Position numbers and translations under genes: made by a program. A stretch of DNA of 64,000 bases from PFJX01 sp964542455. Its GTDB lineage: Bacteria; Pseudomonadota; Gammaproteobacteria; Burkholderiales; Thiobacillaceae. The notes under the pieces are model-generated. The model worked only from the letters and a program-made list of their open reading frames with translations. It ran no database searches and was not told where the DNA came from. Numbering within the stretch: the first letter of the stretch is position 1; each line of letters opens with the position of its first letter. This document shows positions 51,242 through 60,473 of this stretch, piece after piece. Location: the NCBI GenBank assembly GCA_964542455.1, contig CAZIUC010000013.1, positions 1 to 64,000 of the forward strand, written 5' to 3'.

Positions 51242-51945
51242 CGTTGCAGTCCCCGTGCCCAACGTCCGTAGAGCTGCTCCGCCACCACCCGCATGGCCGG
51301 CAGATTGGCCGCGTTCAACGCCTGCATCTGTAGCGGCGTCTGCACGGCGGGACTGGTGACCGCGGCGGCAATCTCGTCAGCGCCCACCTCGCACCATGAC
51401 CGGATCATGTCCTCGGTCATTTCAACGTGGCATTGCAGGGCCAGATGCGGCCCCAACGCGAAGGCCTGATTGGCGCAATAGGCGCTTTCCAGAATGCGCT
51501 CCGCGCCCGGTGGCAAAGCAAAGGTTTCGCCATGCCAGTGAAATGATTCAAACGTCTTAACCGAACCGAACCAGTCCTGGGCAGCGGGTGACTCCAGCAC
51601 CTGTACCGTGCCCCAGCCGATTTCCTTGATCGGATTACGCCCCACCGAGCCCCCCAGCGCCTTGGCCATCAACTGCCCCCCCAGACAGTGACCGAGCATA
51701 GGAATACCCGCTCTCTCCGCGGAGCGGATCAACGCCAGCACTGGCGCAATCCAGGGTAGATCATCATTCACGCTCATCGGGCCGCCCATGAAAACCAGGC
51801 CGGAAAAAACCTCCGGCGATGGGGGGACCGCCTCGCCCGCGTCGATGCTCAGCAATTTCCAGGGCAAGCCGTGCAGGTCGCAGAAAGTGGCAAAATGGCC
51901 CGGACCTTCATGGGCAACGTGGCGAAAAATGGCGATGGGTTTCAC
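51238..51945 (-). CDS. Class I glutamine amidotransferase-like protein
   Basis: 235 residues from the GTG at 51945 (CAGGAA about 9 nt upstream). It has the GATase1 triad: nucleophile Cys in MLGHCLGGQLMAKALGG, His in ALQCHVEMTEDM and the following Glu. Family relatives include YebE/GMP-synthase-like stand-alone GATases of unknown substrate. LVFMGGPMSVNDDLPW is the oxyanion region. The start lies head to head with, and may overlap, the aspartyl protease gene. Confidence 0.85.
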   Translation of the reverse strand: MKPIAIFRHVAHEGPGHFATFCDLHGLPWKLLSIDAGEAVPPSPEVFSGLVFMGGPMSVNDDLPWIAPVLALIRSAERAGIPMLGHCLGGQLMAKALGGSVGRNPIKEIGWGTVQVLESPAAQDWFGSVKTFESFHWHGETFALPPGAERILESAYCANQAFALGPHLALQCHVEMTEDMIRSWCEVGADEIAAAVTSPAVQTPLQMQALNAANLPAMRVVAEQLYGRWARGLQR

Positions 51946-52627
51946 GGCAAAGTTCCTGGCGGTAAAAATGATAATTGCGGCATTATGCCTTTCCGGCTGG
52001 GCCGCGGGGGCGCATGCCGGCACTTCGGTCAGCATCAGCGGCACCTTCGGTGACAAAGCCTTGATCTCGATCAATGGCGCCCCGGCCAAGGTGGTTTCCA
52101 CAGGGGAGCAGCTTGATGGCGTCAGGGTAATTGGTGTTCAGAGCGATCGCGTCACCATCGAAGTCGCAGGCCAGCGACGTACCCTGAAAGCGGGTCTCGG
52201 CGACTCGTTCACTAGCAGCCATCCAGCACCCGACAATACAAAACAGGAGGCTGGGCATGGCAGCATGGTGCTTACCGCCGACACACGCGGCCAGTTTTCC
52301 ACGCAGGTCGAAGTGAACGGTGTCAGCGCATCATTTCTGGTGGATACCGGCGCCAGCGTCGTCATTCTGTCCAGCGGCCTGGCCAGACGCGCCAACATCA
52401 ATCTTGAGCGCGCCACCCCCATTACCATTTCCACCGCCAACGGCCGCGCCCAGGCCTTTCGCGTAGTGCTCAACTCGGTCAAGGTGGGCAGTCTCAGCGC
52501 CTATCTGGTGGAGGCCGTGGTAATCGAAGACGCCAAACTCCCCTTCGCCCTGCTCGGCATGAGCTTTCTCAACCGCATGAACATGCACCGCGAAGGTGAC
52601 AGCCTTACCCTGTCGCAACGCTACTAA
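51935..52627 (+). CDS. Exported retropepsin-like aspartyl protease
   Basis: 230 residues from the ATG at 51935; the ATG at 51968 would give a shorter signal peptide. The signal ends at GAHA (about residue 28). A region with ALISINGAPAKVV precedes the protease domain of the TIGR02281 type. The active-site motif is LVDTGASVVILS and the second conserved turn is FALLGMSFLNRM. It acts in the periplasm, probably as a dimer. Its 5' end overlaps that of the divergent amidotransferase by about 11 bp if both longer starts are used. Confidence 0.87.
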   Translation: MGFTAKFLAVKMIIAALCLSGWAAGAHAGTSVSISGTFGDKALISINGAPAKVVSTGEQLDGVRVIGVQSDRVTIEVAGQRRTLKAGLGDSFTSSHPAPDNTKQEAGHGSMVLTADTRGQFSTQVEVNGVSASFLVDTGASVVILSSGLARRANINLERATPITISTANGRAQAFRVVLNSVKVGSLSAYLVEAVVIEDAKLPFALLGMSFLNRMNMHREGDSLTLSQRY

Positions 52628-52704
52628 AAGATTTTCCCGTCTACTCTTGGGAAGAATCCTGGTATTTTCCATTAGGATAATTTTTGGCATGTACTCTGGT
52701 AAGG

Positions 52705-52733
52705 TTGACATAGAACTTATGGCAACATACAGT
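52705..52733 (+). promoter_or_regulatory. Sigma-70-type promoter of the rubrerythrin operon
   Basis: TTGACA (52705-52710), 17-bp spacer, TACAGT (52728-52733). Start of transcription is expected near 52740. Confidence 0.75.
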
Positions 52734-52742
52734 TAAAAGCGT

Positions 52743-52761
52743 TTTTAGATTAAATCTAAAA
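52743..52761. promoter_or_regulatory. Palindromic operator candidate
   Basis: TTTTAGATT-A-AATCTAAAA, perfect 9-bp arms. It lies at the predicted transcription start, where a bound repressor would block initiation. It is not a clear Fur or PerR consensus. Confidence 0.6.
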
Positions 52762-52815
52762 CATCCCGCATTCCTGGCACGGGACAATGCCGGGCACTTC
52801 AATCAGGAGAGCGCC

Positions 52816-53235
52816 ATGCAACTGAAAGGCTCAAAAACCGAGCAGAACCTGAAAGACGCCTTTGCCGGCGAATCGCAGGCCAATCGCCGCTATCTCTATT
52901 TCGCGGCCAAAGCCGACGTGGAAGGCTATAACGACGTCGCCGCCCTGTTCCGCTCCACCGCCGAAGGTGAGACCGGTCATGCTCATGGCCACCTGGAATA
53001 TCTGGAAGTCTGTGGCGACCCGGCCACCGGCATGCCCTTCGGCCCCACCGCCGACAACCTGAAAACCGCCGTGCATGGCGAAACGCACGAATACACCGAT
53101 ATGTACCCCGGTATGGCCAAAGCCGCGCGCGAGGAGGGTTTCGACGAAATCGCCGACTGGTTCGAAACCCTGGCCAAGGCGGAGCGCTCCCACGCCAACC
53201 GCTACCAGAAAGCATTGAACGAACTCGACGCCTGA
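52816..53235 (+). CDS. rbr: Rubrerythrin (erythrin form without rubredoxin domain)
   Basis: 139 residues. It is a diiron peroxide-reducing protein. The first EXXH-type helix pair is AFAGESQANRRYLYF and EGETGHAHGHLEYL; the second is VHGETHEYTDMYP and AKAERSHANRYQ. The usual C-terminal rubredoxin domain with CxxC is missing, so electrons must come from another protein. An AGGAG precedes the ATG. The next two genes (FeS protein and DUF3501) follow on the same strand and are probably the redox partners. Confidence 0.94.
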   Translation: MQLKGSKTEQNLKDAFAGESQANRRYLYFAAKADVEGYNDVAALFRSTAEGETGHAHGHLEYLEVCGDPATGMPFGPTADNLKTAVHGETHEYTDMYPGMAKAAREEGFDEIADWFETLAKAERSHANRYQKALNELDA

Positions 53236-53321
53236 TCTGGAACACCCACCCGGCGCGAGCCGGGTGCAAACGAAGTCAGTGCGCGCGCGGCCTTCGTTTG
53301 CAGCAACCGCGAGGAGCCGCT

Positions 53322-54668
<1,347 letters not shown>

Positions 54669-54680
54669 ATCGGAGACCTC

Positions 54681-55265
54681 ATGCCCAAACTGACCCGCGC
54701 CGACCTTTACAGTCTGGAAAAGTACGCAGAAGTCCGCCCCGAGTTTCGCGCCAAGGTGATTGCTCACAAGAAGAACCGCCGCGTGCCGCTGGGCGAGCAC
54801 GCCGCCCTCTATTTCGAGGACGCGCTCACCATGCAATACCAGATCCAGGAAATGCTGCGCATCGAACGTATCTTCGAGGCGAAGGGCATACAGGAAGAAC
54901 TCGACGTCTATAACCCATTGATTCCCGATGGCCACAACTGGAAAGCCACCTTCATGCTCGAATACGGGGATGAAGCCGAACGCCGCGAAGCGCTGGCGAA
55001 ACTGCTCGGCGTCGAAAAAGCGGTCTGGATGCGCGTCGAAGGCTTCGACCCGGTCCAACCCATAAGCAACGAAGACCTCGACCGTTCCAGCGATGACAAA
55101 ACCGCATCGGTCCACTTCATGCGCTTCGAACTCAGCCCCGAAATGGTCGCCGCGGCCAGGAACGGCGCCGCGATTTCGGCCGGCATTTCACACCCCAACC
55201 TGCAAACCAGCTTTTCTCCTCTACCCGCGCCGTTGCGCGAGGCACTCGTGGCCGATCTCGCGTGA
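54681..55265 (+). CDS. DUF3501 family protein
   Basis: 194 residues, soluble. The N-terminal KLTRADLYSLEKYAEVRPEFR and YFEDALTMQYQIQEMLRIER match DUF3501, a family of unknown function. NWKATFMLEYGDEAERREAL follows in the middle. It starts 12 bp after the FeS protein gene and is the last gene of the three-gene unit. The linkage to an FeS protein and rubrerythrin suggests an accessory role in peroxide or thiol metabolism. Confidence 0.9.
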   Translation: MPKLTRADLYSLEKYAEVRPEFRAKVIAHKKNRRVPLGEHAALYFEDALTMQYQIQEMLRIERIFEAKGIQEELDVYNPLIPDGHNWKATFMLEYGDEAERREALAKLLGVEKAVWMRVEGFDPVQPISNEDLDRSSDDKTASVHFMRFELSPEMVAAARNGAAISAGISHPNLQTSFSPLPAPLREALVADLA

Positions 55266-55348
55266 ACCCGCCGCCACAGCAGCCTGTCATGTTGAAACGC
55301 GAGGACACAATCGTGCCGCAACCGGACGTAGGATGTGGCTGGCTACTA

Positions 55349-55361
55349 GCCCGGCGCTACA
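55349..55361. repeat. REP family 1 fragment at the mgtE 3' end
   Basis: GCCCGGCGCTACA, the outer end of a REP half. The TAG stop of mgtE lies in it. Confidence 0.7.
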
Positions 55362-56799
55362 GCAGCACGATCGTCGCCAGCCCGAGGAAGATGAAGAAGC
55401 CCATGCTATCGGTGATGAACGTGGTCAACACCGCCGAGCCGAAGGCCGGGTCGCGGCCGAAACGGTCGATCATCGCCGGGGCCAGATAACCCGCCATCGC
55501 CGCCACGATCAGATTGAGCAGCATGGCGGCGGCCATGACGCCGCCCAGCGCTGCGTTGCCATAGAGCAGGTAGGTCACGATACCCATCACGCTGCCCCAG
55601 ACCGAACCGTTGAGCAGGGCGATGCCGAGTTCCTTGGTCAGGATGCGGCGCGCGTTGTCCTTGTTGATCAGACCCAGCGCCAGGCCGCGCACCACCAGGG
55701 TGGAAGTCTGATTGCCGGAATTGCCGCCCATGCCGGCGACGATGGGCATGAGGGCGGCCAATGCCGCCAGCTTCTCGATGCTGCCCTCGAAGGCGCCCAC
55801 CACGCGCGAAGCGATCAGGGCGGTGCAAAGATTGATGGCGAGCCACAGCCAGCGGTTCTTGGCCGCCTTCCAGACCGTGGTGAACAGGTCTTCCTCTTCG
55901 CGCAAGCCGACCAGTTGCAGCATGTCCTGCTCACCCTGCTCGCGAATGAAGTCGAGCACCACGTCCACGGTGAGACGGCCCACCAGGCGATTGTTGGGGT
56001 CCACCACCGGCGCGGTCACCAGATCGTAGCGCTCGAACGCCTGGGCGGCGTCCTCGGCCGGGTCGGAGGGATGAAAGGTTACCGGATCGTCCGTCATCAC
56101 CGCCGCGATGTGCGCTTCCGGGTCATGCACCAGCATGCGCTTCAGCGGCAGGGTGCCGATCAGGCGGCCGTCGCGCTCCACCACGAACAGTTTGTCGGTG
56201 TGCGGCGGCAGTTCGCCGAGAAAGCGCAGGTAGCGCAGCGCCACTTCCAGGGTGACATCGGCACGGATGGTGACGAAGTCATAGTCCATCAGGCCGCCGA
56301 CCGATTCCTCGTCGTAGGACAAAGAAGACTCGACCTGGGCGCGCTTGGCGATGTCCAGGGACTTCATCAACTCCTGGACGACATCCTTGGGCAGATCCAT
56401 CGCCAGGTCGGCGATCTCGTCGGTATCCAGGCTGGCGGCGGCGGCCACCAGCTCGCGGATGTTCATCGTCGCGATCAGGGATTCCCGCACCGCGTCGGAG
56501 ACTTCCAGCAGGATGTCGCCGTCACGATCCGCCTTGACCAGATCCCAGACCAGGAGACGATCATCCAGCGGCAAGGCTTCCAGAATGTAAGCCACGTCCG
56601 CCGGGTGGAGTTTGTCCAGCTTGTTGCGGAGTTCCGCCAGGTTCTGCTTATGCACCAGCGACTCGACCAACTCGTGGCGCGGCATGTCCTGCTTGTGCAC
56701 CAGGCTTTCCACCAGGCGATGCCGCGCCAGCAGGTCCATGACCTGCTTCAGGCTGTCCTCGACGGAGGCTTGCGCGGGGGTTTCGTGTTGGTCGGACAT
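55357..56799 (-). CDS. mgtE: Magnesium transporter MgtE
   Basis: 480 residues. The N-terminal helical domain (about 1-160) is followed by two CBS domains (about 165-285), then five membrane segments. The pore region has MGGNSGNQTSTLVVRGLALG. The cytoplasmic part senses Mg2+ and gates the channel. The first 60 residues carry an apparent tandem duplication: HRLVESLVHKQ followed by HELVESLVHKQ 16 residues later. The stop codon lies in a REP fragment. Start ATG at 56799. Confidence 0.95.
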   Translation of the reverse strand: MSDQHETPAQASVEDSLKQVMDLLARHRLVESLVHKQDMPRHELVESLVHKQNLAELRNKLDKLHPADVAYILEALPLDDRLLVWDLVKADRDGDILLEVSDAVRESLIATMNIRELVAAAASLDTDEIADLAMDLPKDVVQELMKSLDIAKRAQVESSLSYDEESVGGLMDYDFVTIRADVTLEVALRYLRFLGELPPHTDKLFVVERDGRLIGTLPLKRMLVHDPEAHIAAVMTDDPVTFHPSDPAEDAAQAFERYDLVTAPVVDPNNRLVGRLTVDVVLDFIREQGEQDMLQLVGLREEEDLFTTVWKAAKNRWLWLAINLCTALIASRVVGAFEGSIEKLAALAALMPIVAGMGGNSGNQTSTLVVRGLALGLINKDNARRILTKELGIALLNGSVWGSVMGIVTYLLYGNAALGGVMAAAMLLNLIVAAMAGYLAPAMIDRFGRDPAFGSAVLTTFITDSMGFFIFLGLATIVLL

Positions 56800-56892
56800 G
56801 GCTACGCGGGAAAAAGGCGGGCGAATTCTAACCGCCGCCAGTAGCCAGCGGCGCGCGCTCTCTCCCCTCCCTCTCCAGGAGAGGGGAGAACA

Positions 56893-57582
56893 TCAGCGCG
56901 GCACCGAGACCTGCCACATACGGGCTGCGATGATGCCCTGGCGCCTGAGCAGGCCGCGCGCGGAGCGGTGGCTTTCGTAGTAGCGCGGGTTGGGAATCAT
57001 CGCCGCCAGATGTGCCGACTCGCCCGGCCCAAGCGAAGCGGCGGAGCTTTTGAAATAACGCCGCGCGGCGGCTTCGGCGCCGTAGATGCCGTTACCCCAT
57101 TCGATCACGTTGAGATACACCTCAAGAATGCGGCGCTTGCTCCACAGCTTCTCGATCATCACCGTGATGACAGCTTCCTGAAGCTTGCGGAACGGATTTT
57201 TCGAGGCGGAAAGAAACAGATTTTTCGCCAGTTGCTGGCTGATGGTGGAACCGCCGGCCACGATGCGACCCTTCTTCAGGTTCTTCTGCATGGCCGTTTC
57301 CATCCCTTCCCAATCGAAGCCTTCATGGGCAATGAATTTGCTGTCCTCGGCGGCGACCACCGCGCGCTTCAGATGCATGGAAATGCGCGGGTAATCCACC
57401 CAGCGATGGCGCAGTTCCGCGTCCGGGTTCTTCTCCTGCATGCGCGCCAGGCCGGCTTCCATGAAAGCAGTGGAAGACGGGTCGAAGGCTTTCCACCAGA
57501 GCACGTGGCCGACGTACCAGAGTTGCATGAGCAGAAACAGGACCGCCAGCAGGAGCAGGCCTTTCCAGATCAGGCGAAACAT
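56893..57582 (-). CDS. mtgA: Monofunctional peptidoglycan glycosyltransferase
   Basis: 229 residues from the ATG at 57582. One N-terminal membrane anchor (LIWKGLLLLAVLFLLMQLWYV). Family GT51 motifs are AAEDSKFIAHEGFDWEG, GGSTISQQLAKNLFL and RRILEVYLNVIEWGNGIYGAE. It polymerises lipid II on the periplasmic face. It follows aroE, as in many betaproteobacteria, but a 288-bp element now lies between them. A GAGGG precedes the start, just outside the element. Confidence 0.95.
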   Translation of the reverse strand: MFRLIWKGLLLLAVLFLLMQLWYVGHVLWWKAFDPSSTAFMEAGLARMQEKNPDAELRHRWVDYPRISMHLKRAVVAAEDSKFIAHEGFDWEGMETAMQKNLKKGRIVAGGSTISQQLAKNLFLSASKNPFRKLQEAVITVMIEKLWSKRRILEVYLNVIEWGNGIYGAEAAARRYFKSSAASLGPGESAHLAAMIPNPRYYESHRSARGLLRRQGIIAARMWQVSVPR

Positions 57583-57596
57583 TAGCCGGCCCTCAG

Positions 57597-57884
57597 GGGC
57601 TGTCCATGAATAACCTGGACAATGATGGGTGTGCTGACGGGAGTGGAGCAGGGAATTCGGGCAGCATGCTGCCCGCCTGCGTAACGGCCTGCGCGTGCAA
57701 GCGCAGGCGCACCCTGCAAGGGCGATGCAAGGCGCCAAACGTGCGCATGGCCATTCCCTGCAAACGGCCGGCAGCGGAGTCGTTGCGCTTCAGCGCTTAC
57801 GAATCCGGCGTGCCCCTTGCGGGTGCAACGTGGCGGCGCGCCCGACAGTGCGGCCAGAATGTTCAAGTTATTCATGGACAGCCC
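57597..57884. mobile_element. MITE-like element with 5-bp target duplication, 288 bp
   Basis: Terminal inverted repeats GGGCTGTCCATGAATAAC and its complement (about 25 bp with two mismatches) are flanked by the direct repeat CTCAG (57592-57596 and 57885-57889). There is no transposase. It is inserted at the 3' end of aroE, whose last codons (GCP) and TGA are within the element. Confidence 0.88.
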
Positions 57885-58684
57885 CTCAGCATCGCGATGA
57901 CCGGCGCCGTGGCCGGCCGCGTGCCGCGCCAAAGGAAGAAAGCCTCCGCCGCCTGCTCCACCAGCATGCCCAGGCCATCGGAGCAACGCGCGCCCTCGCC
58001 TCGGGCGAAGGCCAGGAACGGCGTGTCCTTGCCGTACATCATGTCGTAAGCCAGCGCGCCTTCGGCGAACAGCCCGGCCGGCAGCGGCGGCAGATCGCCC
58101 ATCAGGCTGGCGGCGGTGGCGTTGATCACCAGGTCGAAGCAGCGACCCGGCAGCATTTCGTAGCCACCGCCCATAACCGATCCCGCCGCATCGAAGCGGG
58201 TGGCCAGTTCCTCCGCCTTCGCCGCCGTGCGGTTGGCGATGAACAACTCAGCCGGCCCCTTCTCCAATAAAGGCAGCACCACCCCACGCGCGGCGCCACC
58301 GGCTCCCATCAGGAGAATGCGCTTCCCGGCAAGATCCAGCCCGAGATTACCGGTGAGGTCGTTGGCCAGGCCGACGCCATCGGTGTTGTCGCCTAGCACG
58401 CCCGCCGCGTCGAAGGTCAGGGTATTCACCGCGCCGGCTGCTTGCGCGCGCGCGCTCAGGCGATCAGAAAGCGCGTAAGCCTGTTCCTTGAACGGCACCG
58501 TGACATTGGCGCCGCGCCCGCCTTCATCGCGAAACGCGGCAACGGCGGAGGTGAATCCGTCGAGCGGCGCGAGGCGCGCTTCATAAGTCAGGTTTTGCCC
58601 GGTCTGTTCGGCGAACGCGGAATGGATGAGCGGCGATTTGGAATGAGCGATGGGATTGCCGAAAACGGCGTAACGGTCGGACAT
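57872..58684 (-). CDS. aroE: Shikimate dehydrogenase
   Basis: 270 residues from the ATG at 58684; an ATG at 58699 is also possible. It reduces 3-dehydroshikimate with NADPH in the aromatic amino acid pathway. The shikimate-binding motif is FGNPIAHSKSPLIHSAF, followed by ANVTVPFKEQAYAL (catalytic Lys) and DNTDGVGL. The NADP loop is LMGAGGAARGVVLPLL. The C-terminus ends AMLRGCP, of which GCP comes from the inserted element; this end is normally tolerant of variation. The gene is divergent from glnA. Confidence 0.95.
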   Translation of the reverse strand: MSDRYAVFGNPIAHSKSPLIHSAFAEQTGQNLTYEARLAPLDGFTSAVAAFRDEGGRGANVTVPFKEQAYALSDRLSARAQAAGAVNTLTFDAAGVLGDNTDGVGLANDLTGNLGLDLAGKRILLMGAGGAARGVVLPLLEKGPAELFIANRTAAKAEELATRFDAAGSVMGGGYEMLPGRCFDLVINATAASLMGDLPPLPAGLFAEGALAYDMMYGKDTPFLAFARGEGARCSDGLGMLVEQAAEAFFLWRGTRPATAPVIAMLRGCP

Positions 58685-58765
58685 GGTCAGCACAGGCATC
58701 AATCAGGTGGACGAAGGCTACCTGACGTTCGCGGTTACAGAAACCAGTGCATAAAAACAGACCAA

Positions 58766-58802
58766 TGCACCAACTTGAGGCATTGCGCACCAATCTGGCG
58801 CA
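58766..58802 (+). promoter_or_regulatory. Two NtrC-type binding sites upstream of glnA
   Basis: TGCACCA-ACT-TGAGGCA (58766-58782) and GCACCA-ATC-TGGCGC (58787-58801), against TGCACCA-N3-TGGTGCA. They lie 75-110 bp upstream of the -24 element, the usual enhancer distance. Confidence 0.8.
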
Positions 58803-58875
58803 AGTTTTTCGCCAATCTTTTCCCGGCCCTGACACAAGCCCTTGTGGCACAATGCTCTGTCACCTTTTTGGGGTG

Positions 58876-58891
58876 TGGCATGAAACCTGCT
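58876..58891 (+). promoter_or_regulatory. Sigma-54 promoter of glnA
   Basis: TGGCATG-AAAC-CTGCT with GG and GC separated by 10 bp. Transcription should begin near 58902, about 47 bp before the glnA ATG. Confidence 0.88.
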
Positions 58892-58948
58892 TAACCAGCC
58901 CCCGTAAATAATTCTTTCACGCAAACCTGCTCAAACAAGGAGTTCGAA

Positions 58949-60364
58949 ATGGCGGTCGCCGATGTAATGAAGATGATCCAGGATAACGACGTCAAATTCG
59001 TCGATTTCCGTTTTACCGATACCCGCGGCAAGGAACAGCACGTCACGGTGCCGGTTTCCAAGAACGGTTTCACCGAAGACAAATTCACCGAGGGCCACGC
59101 CTTCGACGGTTCCTCGATCGCCGGCTGGAAAGGCATCCAGGCTTCCGACATGCTGCTGATGCCGGATCCGGACACCGCCAACCTGGACCCCTTCATGGAT
59201 GAGCCGACCCTCATCCTGACTTGCGACGTCATCGAACCCGACACCGGCAAGGGCTACGACCGTTGCCCGCGTTCCATCGCCAAGCGCGCCGAGGCTTATT
59301 TGAAGTCCACCGGCCTGGGCGACACCGCCTACTTCGGACCGGAACCCGAATTCTTCATTTTCGATTCCGTCACCTGGGGCTCCGACATGTCCGGGACCCA
59401 CGTCAGCATCGAATCCGAAGAGGCCGCCTGGTCCTCCGGCAAGAAGTACGAAGGCGGCAACATGGGTCACCGCCCCGGTGTGAAGGGCGGCTATTTCCCA
59501 GTTCCCCCGGTCGACTCCCTGCATGACATCCGTGGCGCCATGGTCATGGCCATGGAAGAAATGGGCGTCCCCGTGGAAGTACATCACCACGAAGTCGCCA
59601 CCGCCGGCCAGTGTGAAATCGGTACCGTGTTCTCCACGCTGGTGAAGCGCGCCGACTGGACCCAGATCCTGAAATATGTGGTCCACAACGTCGCCCACAG
59701 CTACGGCAAGACCGCCACTTTCATGCCCAAGCCCATCGTCGGCGACAACGGTTCCGGCATGCACGTGCACCAGTCCATCTGGAAAGACGGCAAGAACCTG
59801 TTCGCGGGCAACGGCTACGCCGGCCTGTCCGAATTCGCGCTGTACTACATCGGCGGCATCATCAAGCACGCCAAGGCGCTGAACGCCATCACCAACCCCG
59901 GCACCAACTCCTACAAGCGTCTGGTGCCCGGCTTTGAAGCCCCGGTGATGCTGGCTTACTCCGCGCGCAATCGTTCCGCTTCCATCCGCATCCCGCACGT
60001 GGCGTCCGACAAGGCCCGCCGCATCGAGACCCGCTTCCCGGACCCGTCCGCCAACCCCTACATGTGCTTCGCCGCGCTGATGATGGCCGGTCTGGATGGC
60101 GTGCAGAACAAGATTCACCCCGGTGATCCTTCCGACAAGAATCTGTACGACCTGCCGCCGGAAGAAGAAAAGGCCATCCCGAAGGTTTGCCACAGCCTGG
60201 AAATGGCCCTGGAGCATCTCGACAAGGACCGCGAGTTCCTGACCCGCGGCGGTGTCTTCTCCAACGAGATGATCGACGCCTTCATCGAACTGAAGAACGA
60301 GGAAGTCACCCGCTTCCGCATGACCTCTCACCCGGTCGAGTTCGACATGTACTACAGCCTGTAA
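58949..60364 (+). CDS. glnA: Glutamine synthetase, type I
   Basis: 471 residues. It forms glutamine from glutamate, ammonia and ATP as a dodecamer. Motifs are FDGSSIAGWKGIQASDM, GPEPEFFIFD, HHHEVATAGQCEIG, KPIVGDNGSGMHVHQS (ATP) and the adenylylation loop with Tyr in KNLYDLPPEE. That Tyr shows control by GlnE adenylylation. Upstream NtrC sites and a sigma-54 promoter show nitrogen regulation. An AAGGAG precedes the ATG at 58949. The ntrB gene follows 2.7 kb downstream. Confidence 0.98.
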   Translation: MAVADVMKMIQDNDVKFVDFRFTDTRGKEQHVTVPVSKNGFTEDKFTEGHAFDGSSIAGWKGIQASDMLLMPDPDTANLDPFMDEPTLILTCDVIEPDTGKGYDRCPRSIAKRAEAYLKSTGLGDTAYFGPEPEFFIFDSVTWGSDMSGTHVSIESEEAAWSSGKKYEGGNMGHRPGVKGGYFPVPPVDSLHDIRGAMVMAMEEMGVPVEVHHHEVATAGQCEIGTVFSTLVKRADWTQILKYVVHNVAHSYGKTATFMPKPIVGDNGSGMHVHQSIWKDGKNLFAGNGYAGLSEFALYYIGGIIKHAKALNAITNPGTNSYKRLVPGFEAPVMLAYSARNRSASIRIPHVASDKARRIETRFPDPSANPYMCFAALMMAGLDGVQNKIHPGDPSDKNLYDLPPEEEKAIPKVCHSLEMALEHLDKDREFLTRGGVFSNEMIDAFIELKNEEVTRFRMTSHPVEFDMYYSL

Positions 60365-60404
60365 TGCGCGGAGTGGATTAAAGTTTTTTATCCGCATGCC
60401 GATT

Positions 60405-60437
60405 AAGAGGGCGGGATAGCATCCCGCCCTCTTTTTT
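60405..60437 (+). terminator. Rho-independent terminator of glnA
   Basis: AAGAGGGCGGGAT-AGC-ATCCCGCCCTCTT followed by TTTT. A 13-bp perfect stem. glnA is therefore mainly monocistronic. Confidence 0.95.
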
Positions 60438-60473
60438 CTGGGGGCACGACCACACCACCGCCCGGAGATAGGC

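Noticed and set aside
58854..58870. TGTGGCACAATGCTCTG as the glnA sigma-54 promoter
   Set aside because: The -24 half is good but there is no GC 10 bp after GG. The element at 58876 has exact spacing.
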